Assembly (NCBI RefSeq): GCF_900184735.1
Contig: NZ_LT855395.1
Coordinates: 1-64,000, forward strand
Length of the DNA stretch: 64,000 bases
Direction: 5' to 3'
Source of the DNA: Paucisalibacillus globulus
GTDB taxonomy: Bacteria > Bacillota > Bacilli > Bacillales > Amphibacillaceae
Position numbers and translations under genes: made by a program. Below the pieces are notes generated by a model. That model ran no database searches. It was not told the DNA's origin and saw only the letters and a list, made by a program, of their open reading frames with translations. This document shows, piece after piece, positions 47,392-55,889 of this stretch; the stretch's first letter is position 1, and each line of letters opens with the position of its first letter.

Positions 47392-47937
47392 ATGTATAAA
47401 TGGACTGCTTTACTTATTTTTTGTTTATTTATCCTTAGTGGGTGTATGCAATCAGATGCATATCATGATGAAGATGTTGCCGCGATTGTTAACGGAGAAG
47501 AAATAACTGTTGGTTACTTGCGCATGTTGTATCCTGATGAAGAAATCGAAAATATGATAAATGAGGTTGTAAAAGCTAAATTAGCGGAACAAGAAGTAGA
47601 AAAAATGAATGTTGATGTGTCCAGGCATATTGATAAAATTGCGGACTCCTATGGCCAGTATCCATATAAGGAAGTACAAAGTATAGAAGCACAATCCATT
47701 CGTGCATTTGCTGATCCGCAGGCTGAGAAGCTTGGCATGGATCCAAACGAATACTATGAAGAGTACACCAGAATTTCCACGGAAATGGTTGGGTATATCA
47801 ACGCTTATACTTCAGCAATATTAGGTGAACTTGAGGAAGATGTATACGGAATAGAAGAATATGCCGAACATGCCCATCATTTGTTTGAGGATTTAGTAGA
47901 ACAAAACCAAGATAAAATTGAGATTAAAATAAATTAA
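47392..47937 (+). CDS. Lipoprotein with SurA/PrsA N-terminal-like domain
   Basis: 181 residues. The signal peptide ends in lipobox ILSGC (cysteine at about 18). VAAIVNGEEITVGYLRMLYP matches the start of SurA_N/PrsA-type chaperone domains, followed by helices. No PPIase domain is present, so it is a chaperone-like stub and not a full foldase. The mature protein sits on the outer face of the membrane. GGAGG precedes the ATG. Target unknown. Confidence 0.8.
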   Translation: MYKWTALLIFCLFILSGCMQSDAYHDEDVAAIVNGEEITVGYLRMLYPDEEIENMINEVVKAKLAEQEVEKMNVDVSRHIDKIADSYGQYPYKEVQSIEAQSIRAFADPQAEKLGMDPNEYYEEYTRISTEMVGYINAYTSAILGELEEDVYGIEEYAEHAHHLFEDLVEQNQDKIEIKIN

Positions 47938-47974
47938 TAGGTTACCCTATGAAGGTCACAAAAGGAAGAAGGCA

Positions 47975-48003
47975 TCATAAGGTGATAAACAAAACACCTT
48001 ATG
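47975..48003. terminator. Bidirectional hairpin between convergent genes
   Basis: CATAAGGTG, loop of about ten bases, CACCTTATG. It overlaps the stop region of the minus-strand gene. Confidence 0.7.
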
Positions 48004-48406
48004 ATTTCTTCTTCTCCTCCAGTACATCTGAAATAATCTCAATATGCAATGCCGCCCATGCTTTCTCTCTAAAGTGCATAAAGGTACTTAGTGTTAAAAG
48101 TATCAAGTATAAAGTGATAAACACCACAGCCCAAAGCATCTTACCATCCTGAAACAAGTATTCTTGTACTTTATTGGAGAACAAAAATAACAGCCATGGA
48201 ATTGATGTCACATAGATTGGAATGATTCCTGTACCGTTTTGTTCCTTTATCATTCGGTAGTAGGCTAATTTTAGTGTTTCTTCGTCTAGAGATTCGTAGA
48301 AGGATTTGATAGTGGCAACTTCGCTTAGCTTTTTATTTGCGTTTTTGTCAGGTGATTTTTGCAACTCTAGGTAGATTTTATGTGCATCACCTCTAGTAAA
48401 GTGCAT
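47999..48406 (-). CDS. Uncharacterised two-segment membrane protein
   Basis: 135 residues. A helical, charged N-terminal half (about 1-60, with LSEVATIKSFYESLDEETLKLAYYRMI) is followed by two membrane segments at about 63-80 and 90-112 and a charged tail. The ribosome site GGGGGAAATG is strong. No family recognised. Confidence 0.7.
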   Translation of the reverse strand: MHFTRGDAHKIYLELQKSPDKNANKKLSEVATIKSFYESLDEETLKLAYYRMIKEQNGTGIIPIYVTSIPWLLFLFSNKVQEYLFQDGKMLWAVVFITLYLILLTLSTFMHFREKAWAALHIEIISDVLEEKKKS

Positions 48407-48554
48407 TACATTTCCCCCTTATATTTACTGTTAATCTACATTATTAGCAACGAGTTATGTAATTAGACCCTATTTCCCCACAACATTCCCTATTAAATCT
48501 TCCAAAAATTAATATAAACTAAAATCAAGCACACTACCAAAGGGGGAAACAAAC

Positions 48555-49274
48555 ATGTCAAAGATAGCAATCATTTCAGATATTCATGGTAATCTAACCG
48601 CACTAAAAGCAGTGCTTGCCGATATCGTAAAGAGAAAAGTAGACCTAATCTATTGCCTAGGAGACCTGGTAGGAAAAGGGCCACGTGGTTCTGAATGTAT
48701 TCAACTAGTTCGAGAACATTGTGACAAAGTTATTTATGGAAATTGGGATGTATTTATTCGGGATGAGATTGATAATGAAGCGATTAAATGGACACAGAGC
48801 CGGTTAACTGATGAGGATTATGATTATCTGGCTTCCTTGCCATTTTATATCGAATTTGAATTAAACGGCAAACTAGCTCGTTGTTTTCACGCATCGCCAC
48901 GTAGCGTTTTTGAACGAATCGCACCGGAGTATCATCCTACCGAAAAGTGTTTATCCCTTTTTCAGAATAGCGAAGAAACCGAGTCCCTCCACTCTACTCG
49001 CACACCAGATATGGTGTTTTATGGCGATATTCACCTGACCTGGTTAAGAACGTATGATATTGGGATCCTATGCAATGTTGGAAGTGTTGGTTTAGATGTT
49101 GTGGACGCTACCTATGTGATTGTTGATGGGTCGCATGGGGCGAATTCGATTAATTTTGTACGTGTTCCTTATGATAGGGAGAAAGAGCTCCGTGAAGCAA
49201 AAGAACTGGGTATGGTTGGTTATGAGGATTATTATAGAGAGATTATGTATGATCAATTTAGAGATACGCAGTGA
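48555..49274 (+). CDS. Calcineurin-like metallophosphoesterase
   Basis: 239 residues. Metal-binding motifs in order: SDIHGN (D9, H11), CLGDLVGKGP, GNWD, and GDIHLTW with NVGSVGL late. This is the YfcE/ApaH-like layout that hydrolyses phosphodiesters or nucleotides using two metal ions. The exact substrate cannot be read. AAAGGGGG precedes the ATG. Monocistronic. Confidence 0.88.
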   Translation: MSKIAIISDIHGNLTALKAVLADIVKRKVDLIYCLGDLVGKGPRGSECIQLVREHCDKVIYGNWDVFIRDEIDNEAIKWTQSRLTDEDYDYLASLPFYIEFELNGKLARCFHASPRSVFERIAPEYHPTEKCLSLFQNSEETESLHSTRTPDMVFYGDIHLTWLRTYDIGILCNVGSVGLDVVDATYVIVDGSHGANSINFVRVPYDREKELREAKELGMVGYEDYYREIMYDQFRDTQ

Positions 49275-49303
49275 CAGTTAAAGTAGGCTTGTTGTGAAGT
49301 GGT

Positions 49304-49354
49304 CCAGGACAAGTACTTATGGCTTACCTTGAGCCAAGGTACCTGTCACCGTGG
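49304..49354. repeat. REP-like dispersed repeat, paired copy
   Basis: CCAGGACAAGTACTTATGGC faces GCCAAGGTACCTGTCACCGTGG between convergent genes. Confidence 0.8.
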
Positions 49355-49359
49355 CACTT

Positions 49360-49521
49360 CTATGCTACTCTCTTCTCGTGGTATCCGCCATTCACACACA
49401 TGACTTCAGTAAGAATGTTATACCCACCCTTTATATTTTTAAGAGCCTTTCTTGCTTCCTTTTCTGTTTCAAATTCATACATGGTAATATCTAAGCCTAT
49501 ATAACGAGTTACAATCCACAT
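49360..49521 (-). CDS. Small uncharacterised protein, 53 residues
   Basis: ATG 49521 lies 9 nt after AGGAGG. The product begins MWIVTRYIGLDITMYEF, then a helix (EKEARKALKNIKG) and a short strand with one cysteine; the alpha/beta pattern resembles small stress or regulator-type proteins. Soluble, no signal peptide. The strong ribosome site and coherent composition make it likely real. Confidence 0.7.
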   Translation of the reverse strand: MWIVTRYIGLDITMYEFETEKEARKALKNIKGGYNILTEVMCVNGGYHEKRVA

Positions 49522-49720
49522 AGTGATTTCCCTCCTGTTTTTTATAAATATGTGAAATATAATCCTCCTGAACCCATACAGCATTCATGAGGTTTAAAGT
49601 AAAATTAGGATTATCTTTGCTACAACTTAATCATAGTACATGTATGAGTATAAGTAAAATACTTAATTATTATCATTTTGTATAAGTTATTATTATACAT
49701 ACATGCATTCATACTTACTA

Positions 49721-49742
49721 CCAAGGGTACCTGTCCCCATGG
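49721..49742. repeat. REP-like dispersed repeat, half element
   Basis: CCAAGGGTACCTGTCCCCATGG, 60 bp upstream of the cutC start. The preceding AT-rich stretch 49590-49720 shows no gene. Confidence 0.8.
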
Positions 49743-49801
49743 CACTATTCATTTGCCTTTAACCAAAATAACAATTATGGTGGACTTAAGGAGTGAATAA
49801 C

Positions 49802-50488
49802 ATGCTTGAAATCATCGCTACAAACCTTACCGATGTCAAAGATGCCGAAAAATTTGGGGCCGATCGTATTGAACTTAGTCCTGCTATGTCTGAATTGGGA
49901 ATCACACCGAGCTATGGCTTAATCCAAGCAGCAGTGGAATCCGTAAACATACCAATTAACGTGATTATCAGACCCCATAGTCAATCATTTATTTATAATA
50001 AGAATGATATGGAAGTAATGAAAAGAGATATCAACATGGTGAAGAGCCTTGGGGCTAACGGGATTGTGATTGGTGCACTAACGAAAGACCATACCATGGA
50101 TGACGATGTACTTACCGAGTTATTAGCAGTAACGGATTCGTTAGATGTGACCATTCATCGTGCATTTGACTTTGCTCGTGATCAAAAAGAGGCCTTGTTG
50201 AAATTAGCTGAGTATAAACAGATTACGACTATCTTAACGGCGGGTGGAAATTACAGAGCACCTGAAGCTGTGGAACAAATAAACGAATTGATGGCTATGG
50301 CAAGTGAAACTCATTTATCTATCATGACTGGACATGGACTTAGATTGGATACATTTGAGACATTTTACAAGTCAACTAAACCAGAATTTGTCCATTTTGG
50401 GACTGGCGCACGAATTAATGAAAGTTTTGACTTCGGACTTGATGAAAGTAAAATCAAGGAAATTAACCAAATAATGGCATCAAACTAA
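49802..50488 (+). CDS. cutC: CutC-family copper homeostasis protein
   Basis: 228 residues from ATG 49802, 8 nt after AAGGAG; the GTG at 49793 overlaps that site. A TIM-barrel CutC: EIIATNLTDVKDAEKFGADRIEL at the start, VIIRPHSQSF, GIVIGALTKD, VTIHRAFDF and ILTAGG. CutC is linked to copper handling in some bacteria, but its chemistry is unsettled and metal-independent roles exist. Monocistronic with a strong terminator. Confidence 0.92.
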   Translation: MLEIIATNLTDVKDAEKFGADRIELSPAMSELGITPSYGLIQAAVESVNIPINVIIRPHSQSFIYNKNDMEVMKRDINMVKSLGANGIVIGALTKDHTMDDDVLTELLAVTDSLDVTIHRAFDFARDQKEALLKLAEYKQITTILTAGGNYRAPEAVEQINELMAMASETHLSIMTGHGLRLDTFETFYKSTKPEFVHFGTGARINESFDFGLDESKIKEINQIMASN

Positions 50489-50491
50489 ACA

Positions 50492-50530
50492 GAAACCGTA
50501 GAAGCACTCAACTTCTACGGTTTCCTTCTT
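50492..50530 (+). terminator. Terminator of cutC
   Basis: GAAACCGTAGAAG and CTTCTACGGTTTC form a perfect 13-bp stem, followed by CTTCTTTCTT; may also serve the convergent operon. Confidence 0.85.
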
Positions 50531-50538
50531 TCTTATTA

Positions 50539-51267
50539 TTATAATTTCACACGATCACGATACTTATCAATTAACTCCTGATTATGAGCATCGGCCCCTT
50601 CAATATTCCCACTTAGGAATACTGGAGGCTTAAAGCCATTCTCAGCCATTAATTTAACCGCTTCGCCAAGAATTGCATTTAAAATTGTTGCACCAATTAC
50701 TGTCGAGCTAGGAGAAAAGTTTACTTCTACCTGCTCATGTGATAATAATGCGTCCCCAACAGGTGCGTGGTTATTAATCACTAAGTCAACGGCGTCAAAT
50801 AAATGTTTCCCACTCGTGTGACGAGATGGCTGGCTCGAAGAATATTCAATAGAAGTAATCCCAATCACATAGGCACCTTTTTCTTTTGCCATAGTTGCTA
50901 CATCTACAGGAACTGGATTTCTTCCAGATGTTGAAATAACAATTATCGTATCACCTTTTCGAATGTCCTGTTCTACCATAAACTCCTTAGCATAATCATT
51001 TTTTCGTTCTAGGGTTGAAGAACGTACAGCTCCTTCATGTAACATAAGTGGCTCATGCAGGATGGGATGTATCGGAACAAGTCCACCTGCACGGTAATAC
51101 ACTTCCTCGGTTAATATATGGGAATGACCACAACCAAAGAGATGAATAATACCATCATTCTGTATCGTTTCTGCCACCTTTTCTGCTGCTGCTTCTAAAC
51201 GGTCTTTCTCTTTGTTCTCCACTACAGATAATAGTTCGGTAATCTTTCCAAAGTATTGTTCAATCAT
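50539..51267 (-). CDS. SIS-domain protein (UPF0309-like)
   Basis: 242 residues. SIS fold with HLFGCGHSHILTEEVYYRAGG near the start, VISTSGRNPVPVDVA in the phosphosugar-binding loop, and a conserved helical end. UPF0309 proteins are found with sugar catabolic genes and probably isomerise or bind a sugar phosphate. Overlaps the aldolase gene by 4 bp; last gene of the lactone-type PTS operon. Confidence 0.85.
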   Translation of the reverse strand: MIEQYFGKITELLSVVENKEKDRLEAAAEKVAETIQNDGIIHLFGCGHSHILTEEVYYRAGGLVPIHPILHEPLMLHEGAVRSSTLERKNDYAKEFMVEQDIRKGDTIIVISTSGRNPVPVDVATMAKEKGAYVIGITSIEYSSSQPSRHTSGKHLFDAVDLVINNHAPVGDALLSHEQVEVNFSPSSTVIGATILNAILGEAVKLMAENGFKPPVFLSGNIEGADAHNQELIDKYRDRVKL

Positions 51268-51998
51268 ACTAATCCCTCCACGGCTAGATATATTTCTTTC
51301 ACTTTTGTTGGAATGGTAAGACCTGTTTCCTTATCAATGGTGGAACCAAAAATATGTGGCATGAAAAACTCAATATCAATATCCCAAACACCTCTCAAGA
51401 TATCACCAATATTGGATTCATCAATTCCACCTGCTGGTTCGACTCCTCGAAAGCCCTTTTCTGCAGCTACTTTTGTTAAATAAATTAATTCCTCCAGATG
51501 CTGTCTTCCTTTTATCGGCATCATCTTAATACTTTCTACGCCTAGGCTCTTGGCAATCTCTAAAAACTCCTCAACCTGATATACCTGTCCAGTCGTTGCA
51601 AGTTTAATCTTACCTACTTCACCAGTCGGTTGAACCAATGCATTAACGAGTTGGTCCGATATTCCTTTGCCATCTAGAAATCCTTTTGTATAGATTGCTG
51701 TTTCAAACGGTTGATTCAAATGACCAGGTTCAGATATTACCGCAATGTCCAATACACGCTTCCAATTTTCTGTATTGCCTCCTCCACCAAGACCAATACT
51801 TACTCTACTAGCAACGGTCTTGATGTCCTCAACAACTATAGCCGCTTCTACTATACTGTTATACTGATCCGATACAATTCCTGGTACCACAAACCCGTTT
51901 GCAGCTTCCATCACATCCGATGCATTACTAGCATCCTTTGCTAAGAAATTGAACAAAAATTTATCATAAAGTTTAATCTGTATCACTACCTTAGTCAC
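51264..51998 (-). CDS. KDGP aldolase family protein (DgaF-like)
   Basis: 244 residues. The family pattern includes VSIGLGGGGNTENWKRVLDI, KIKLATTGQVYQVEEFL, VESIKMMPIKG (likely Schiff-base lysine region) and VEPAGGIDESN. DgaF cleaves 2-keto-3-deoxygluconate-6-P to pyruvate and glyceraldehyde-3-P in D-glucosaminate catabolism. GTG 51998 is taken as start, with GTG 51986 possible. Its presence means the pathway ends in a 2-keto-3-deoxy sugar acid phosphate. Confidence 0.85.
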   Translation of the reverse strand: MTKVVIQIKLYDKFLFNFLAKDASNASDVMEAANGFVVPGIVSDQYNSIVEAAIVVEDIKTVASRVSIGLGGGGNTENWKRVLDIAVISEPGHLNQPFETAIYTKGFLDGKGISDQLVNALVQPTGEVGKIKLATTGQVYQVEEFLEIAKSLGVESIKMMPIKGRQHLEELIYLTKVAAEKGFRGVEPAGGIDESNIGDILRGVWDIDIEFFMPHIFGSTIDKETGLTIPTKVKEIYLAVEGLV

Positions 51999-52005
51999 CT
52001 TCTAC

Positions 52006-52719
52006 CTAATTAGTAATCAATTTCACCATATTGTCTAATGCGATATCAATAATATATTTACCTTTTTCCTCTGTAGCGAGCTTTGCGTCCCCTAATACTG
52101 CCGTGCTGGTAAATTCCTCCCACGGTGTTGGTGTGACATCAGCACTCATTGGAATCTCTGGAATATCGGTAATAGCTCGGTCCATATTCACATGTTCGGG
52201 AGCCAAATAAAGCATATAAGATGTTTCAATTTCACACGCGTGGAAATACGTACCATGCGAAGATTTGGTTTCTCGAACTTCAGCGGCTGCTTTATTCATA
52301 CCAGGGTAGAATAAGTACAACACCTTCATTTCCGGACAAGTTTCAAACAACTCACGAGCAGCCTCTTTCATTGCTGTAGCATTTCCAAGGTGACCATTCA
52401 CCATAGCAAAGGTCTTAAACCCTTGTTTATAAAGACTCTCACCAATATCGACGATGAAGTTAATAAGCGAATGATTACTTATATTGATACTTCCAGGGAA
52501 ATTGCGCAGACTCCACACTTGACCATACGGTAATGTAGGTAGAACCAAGCCATTGACACGTTCTGCAAGCTTTTCAGCTAATCGCTCAGCTAATATATTA
52601 TCCGTACCGAGTGGTAGATGACCTCCATGGGCTTCAACTGCACCAATGGGCAAAATAGCAATTTTTGATTTCTCTATTTTTTCTTTTACATCAACTGAAT
52701 TTTCAAATTGAAAATGCAT
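52006..52719 (-). CDS. Creatininase-family amidohydrolase
   Basis: 237 residues from ATG 52719, 9 nt after GGAG. The family metal ligands are visible in PIGAVEAHGGHLPLGTDN (Glu, His, Asp) and HACEIETS (His, Glu), with the usual VNGHLGN. The family includes creatininase, FAPy and mycofactocin peptidases and lactone or amide hydrolases. In this operon it probably opens an amide or lactone ring, or cleaves an amide, of the sugar derivative. A longer start would overlap the upstream gene by 41 bp. Confidence 0.87.
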   Translation of the reverse strand: MHFQFENSVDVKEKIEKSKIAILPIGAVEAHGGHLPLGTDNILAERLAEKLAERVNGLVLPTLPYGQVWSLRNFPGSINISNHSLINFIVDIGESLYKQGFKTFAMVNGHLGNATAMKEAARELFETCPEMKVLYLFYPGMNKAAAEVRETKSSHGTYFHACEIETSYMLYLAPEHVNMDRAITDIPEIPMSADVTPTPWEEFTSTAVLGDAKLATEEKGKYIIDIALDNMVKLITN

Positions 52720-52741
52720 GATAGACGACTCCATTCTGACA

Positions 52742-53734
52742 TTATTTCTTGAAGGTAAAGCATCTTGCTGGATTCTGAACAAAGAATTTGTCTACTAATT
52801 TATCTCCATCGTATCCTTTTTGGTTCGCTTCTTCGATAAAACGAGGTACCCATTTCCCTAAAATATTTTCTAGACCCAACCCATAATCATAGTGTTTGTA
52901 ATAGCTCTTTCTTGCGGTGTCTCCACTAATAAGAATTTGATCTTCATACCCTTTATCCACTAAATCTAAGATATTTTGGATTCGAGTACTTTCCGGTGCA
53001 TACTTAATTTTTGAAATGCCGTCAAAGGATAGAAATGCCCCTGTACTTGCAATTTTCGCATGATAGAATGGATCCGGATTACGGTCCATATGTCCGAAAC
53101 TAATATATTCCAGATTAACTCCTTCACTCTTTAGCAGTTCCATTTGTTCTAGCCCCATTGTTCCTGCTTCTGTATGCGAATGAAGTGGCGCCTTTGTTTC
53201 GTGATGTGCTCTGGCTACTGCACGTAACGTCTTCTCTTCTAAAGGGGTAATGCGATTGTAGCCTGTTCCAAATTTTACTTGCCCGCCTCTAACAGTTGTT
53301 CCTTCTAATCCCTCTTCAATTTCTCTAATAACAAAATCGGCAAGTTCATTAATCGATTTCGCTTCAATCCACTCGTGGAATGTCCGATAGTCACCTGTCA
53401 CTTTTTTTAAGTGTTCTGGAATCGAAGCATCCCATAGAAAACTTTTATTAAATCCTGCGGTACCAACAATGGTTATCCCAGTTTCCTCTGAAATTTCTTT
53501 CACCGCTAAAACATCACGGCCATAGTCAATAGCTGTCGCGTCAACAATCGCCTGTCCACCAAGATTTTTAAAATCTAATACATCCAGTTTTGATTTTTCT
53601 TTATCATCAAGCAGTAAATCATCAGCTTCTCTTTCTACCCAATATTGCGGCCTACATACAATATGCTCATGTGAATACGTAACACCTAGTTTAGTTGGTT
53701 CTATATCACCATGAAATGTTCGAATAAAACTCAT
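52742..53734 (-). CDS. Phosphotriesterase-family (PhP/PLL) metal hydrolase, probable lactonase
   Basis: 330 residues from ATG 53734 (GGGAG 9 nt upstream). TIM-barrel amidohydrolase: metal-binding TYSHEHI (HxH), the likely carboxylated lysine in GGQVKFG, HSHTEAG and SFGHMDR (His), and the catalytic aspartate in LISGDT. Firmicute and mycoplasma relatives beside ascorbate-type PTS genes were shown to open phosphorylated pentono- or hexonolactones. The same context here suggests a lactone-phosphate hydrolase. Confidence 0.88.
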   Translation of the reverse strand: MSFIRTFHGDIEPTKLGVTYSHEHIVCRPQYWVEREADDLLLDDKEKSKLDVLDFKNLGGQAIVDATAIDYGRDVLAVKEISEETGITIVGTAGFNKSFLWDASIPEHLKKVTGDYRTFHEWIEAKSINELADFVIREIEEGLEGTTVRGGQVKFGTGYNRITPLEEKTLRAVARAHHETKAPLHSHTEAGTMGLEQMELLKSEGVNLEYISFGHMDRNPDPFYHAKIASTGAFLSFDGISKIKYAPESTRIQNILDLVDKGYEDQILISGDTARKSYYKHYDYGLGLENILGKWVPRFIEEANQKGYDGDKLVDKFFVQNPARCFTFKK

Positions 53735-53816
53735 TAAAATCAACTCCCTAATGTAGTTACATGATGTTATCCAAATATAAAAAGGGAGAAATGATATCTC
53801 CCCGTAATGTTATGAA

Positions 53817-55112
53817 TTAAAAGAATAGTTGTGCTAGGAAACGGATAATCGGACCTAGGATAAACATATCTGAATCCGCTGCCCACATTGCTGTATCAGG
53901 AATTGTATCGGAAAGTAAAAACTTAACCATGATAAATTGTCCCCAAGCAACAACTGTTGACGTTATAAAGCCTGCTAGTAACGCACCCCGTACACCACCA
54001 GTAGCATTACCGAATACACCGGCTGTTGCAGCGTGGAAGAATAATACGATCATAGTTGGAACGAATACGTATCCTACTGTATTTCCTAAAACAACTAACC
54101 AGATTAATGCCCCAACAAATGCACCTAGGAAACCTAAGATAACAGCGTTTGGTGCAAATGGGAATACGACTGGACTATCTAGTGCAGGTTTTGCACCAGG
54201 AACGATTTTAGTTGCAATCCCCTTAAAGGCTGGAACCATTTCACCGATGAACATACGAACCCCAAGTAATACTACCGCAATACCTGCAGCGAAAGTCAGG
54301 GATTGAATAATGGCATAAATAATAAAGTTCTTATCGCCAGCAGCTGCCACTAATGCTTCAGCACCTGGTGTATCTTTAAGAGATACAATAATTGCTCCTA
54401 CTAAGAATAAAATTCCCATCGTTAAAGCTGTGATAACGTTTGAATCCCTTAGGAAATCTAATCCCTTTGGTAATTTGATTTTTTCAGAATCATTTTCTTT
54501 ATTTCCTAAATATTTACCAGCAACTGCACCAAGTAATGCTACCGATGCAGACGTATGACCTAGCGCTATATTGTCATTACCCATAATCTTACGCATAAAT
54601 GGTTGTGTCAAAGCCGGTTGAAGTGTCCAATATAGACCCATAATGACAGCAAGGAAGATAACTAATTTACCGAAAGAAACATCCCCAACTGCTTGAATCA
54701 CAACACCTGCAAAGATAGTCGTGGTCCAGAACATCATATGTCCAGTTAAATAGATATACTTAAATCGTGTAAAACGAGCTAATAATACGTTAATAACAAA
54801 ACCTAATGTCATTGCTAATGTTACAGCACTACCGTATTTCGCATTAAAACCTTCTTGCCCCATAAAGTCACCTAAAGGTTGGTCGGACAGATTAAAGACT
54901 TCCTTCCATAACGGTTCAAAAACTACTAGTGCATTAACAATTACTCCAGACCCGGCACTGATAATTAAGAACCCAATTACTGCTTTAAACGTACCACTTA
55001 TTGTCTGACTAGCACTTTTCTTCTGTAAAAGTAATCCTAATAGTACAATGAAGCCTAAAAGAATTGCTGCTTCCCCAAAGACATTCGTTGCAATCCATAT
55101 AATAGTATCCAT
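53817..55112 (-). CDS. PTS ascorbate-type EIIC
   Basis: 431 residues from ATG 55112 (GGGGGAGG 8 nt upstream). About eleven hydrophobic segments of the UlaA/SgaT family, which imports L-ascorbate and related lactones or sugar acids. Conserved pieces include GFIVLLGLLLQKK, GFLIISAGSGVIVNAL and ATGGVRGALLAGF. It works with the EIIB and EIIA encoded just upstream. The substrate in this operon is not known; no ulaG or ulaD-F genes occur. Confidence 0.93.
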   Translation of the reverse strand: MDTIIWIATNVFGEAAILLGFIVLLGLLLQKKSASQTISGTFKAVIGFLIISAGSGVIVNALVVFEPLWKEVFNLSDQPLGDFMGQEGFNAKYGSAVTLAMTLGFVINVLLARFTRFKYIYLTGHMMFWTTTIFAGVVIQAVGDVSFGKLVIFLAVIMGLYWTLQPALTQPFMRKIMGNDNIALGHTSASVALLGAVAGKYLGNKENDSEKIKLPKGLDFLRDSNVITALTMGILFLVGAIIVSLKDTPGAEALVAAAGDKNFIIYAIIQSLTFAAGIAVVLLGVRMFIGEMVPAFKGIATKIVPGAKPALDSPVVFPFAPNAVILGFLGAFVGALIWLVVLGNTVGYVFVPTMIVLFFHAATAGVFGNATGGVRGALLAGFITSTVVAWGQFIMVKFLLSDTIPDTAMWAADSDMFILGPIIRFLAQLFF

Positions 55113-55145
55113 CAAAAAATCCTCCCCCATTACTATTGCTAATAA

Positions 55146-55415
55146 TTAATTAATGTTTTCCTCAATTGCTGACTTAATCTCATCCATATCAAAGTAGTTA
55201 TTCACAATAAATACCTTTGCACTATGGCCAACTAAGCTTTCTGAAAGCTCATTGCTTGTAATAATATAATCCGCTTGCATGCTAGAAGCAGCTGATACGT
55301 CTGTATGCTCTACATCCGCCTGAATCCCTTTCTCATTCAGTACTTGCTCCACATTCATTTTTAAAATTAAACTTGTACCTTGTCCTAATCCACAAACCGT
55401 TAAAATTTTCAACAT
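55146..55415 (-). CDS. PTS ascorbate-type EIIB
   Basis: 89 residues. Starts ILTVCGLGQGTSLILKM, the SgaB/UlaB fold with the phosphocysteine near residue 8. Transfers phosphate from EIIA to the incoming sugar. GGGGAA precedes the ATG, 3 nt after the EIIA gene. Confidence 0.94.
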   Translation of the reverse strand: MLKILTVCGLGQGTSLILKMNVEQVLNEKGIQADVEHTDVSAASSMQADYIITSNELSESLVGHSAKVFIVNNYFDMDEIKSAIEENIN

Positions 55416-55418
55416 AAC

Positions 55419-55859
55419 TTAATTCCCCATTTCTAATATAGTTTTTATTTCTTCTTCCTTTGTTGCTTCCAATAATTTGTTTACATTATCCGGGTTATTT
55501 AAAAGTCCCGTTAATTTTTGTAAAAGAATTAAATGCTCATCACTGGACGATGCACCTAATCCAAACACAAGTCGGACCGGATCATTCATCGCGTGGCCAA
55601 ACACAACTGGCTCCTTTAATTGGATGAGTGATACCGATGCTTCGTTCACACCATCCTCAGGTCTAGCATGAGGTATCGCAATATGTGGTGCTAACACAAA
55701 ATATGGCCCATTTTTGCGATAAGCGTTTTTCATAGCCTCAATATACGACTCTTCCGCAAGCCCTTCTTGTACTAGAAGCTGTCCAGCAGCATGAATCGCT
55801 TCTTCTGCATCCCCAACCTCAACACCTACCTTAACAATACTGGAATCTAAGAACTTCAT
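55419..55859 (-). CDS. PTS EIIA, ascorbate/fructose-mannitol superfamily
   Basis: 146 residues from ATG 55859, preferred because AGAGGG lies 9 nt upstream; ATG 55880 is possible. The active histidine is in LAPHIAIPHARPEDGV. Accepts phosphate from HPr and passes it to the neighbouring EIIB. Confidence 0.93.
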   Translation of the reverse strand: MKFLDSSIVKVGVEVGDAEEAIHAAGQLLVQEGLAEESYIEAMKNAYRKNGPYFVLAPHIAIPHARPEDGVNEASVSLIQLKEPVVFGHAMNDPVRLVFGLGASSSDEHLILLQKLTGLLNNPDNVNKLLEATKEEEIKTILEMGN

Positions 55860-55889
55860 AATCGTCATCCCTCTCTTCATGATGCATAG

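Noticed and set aside
49660-49700. Fur box near the AT-rich stretch TTATTATCATTTT
   Set aside because: Only a half-site is recognisable, and no iron-related gene follows.
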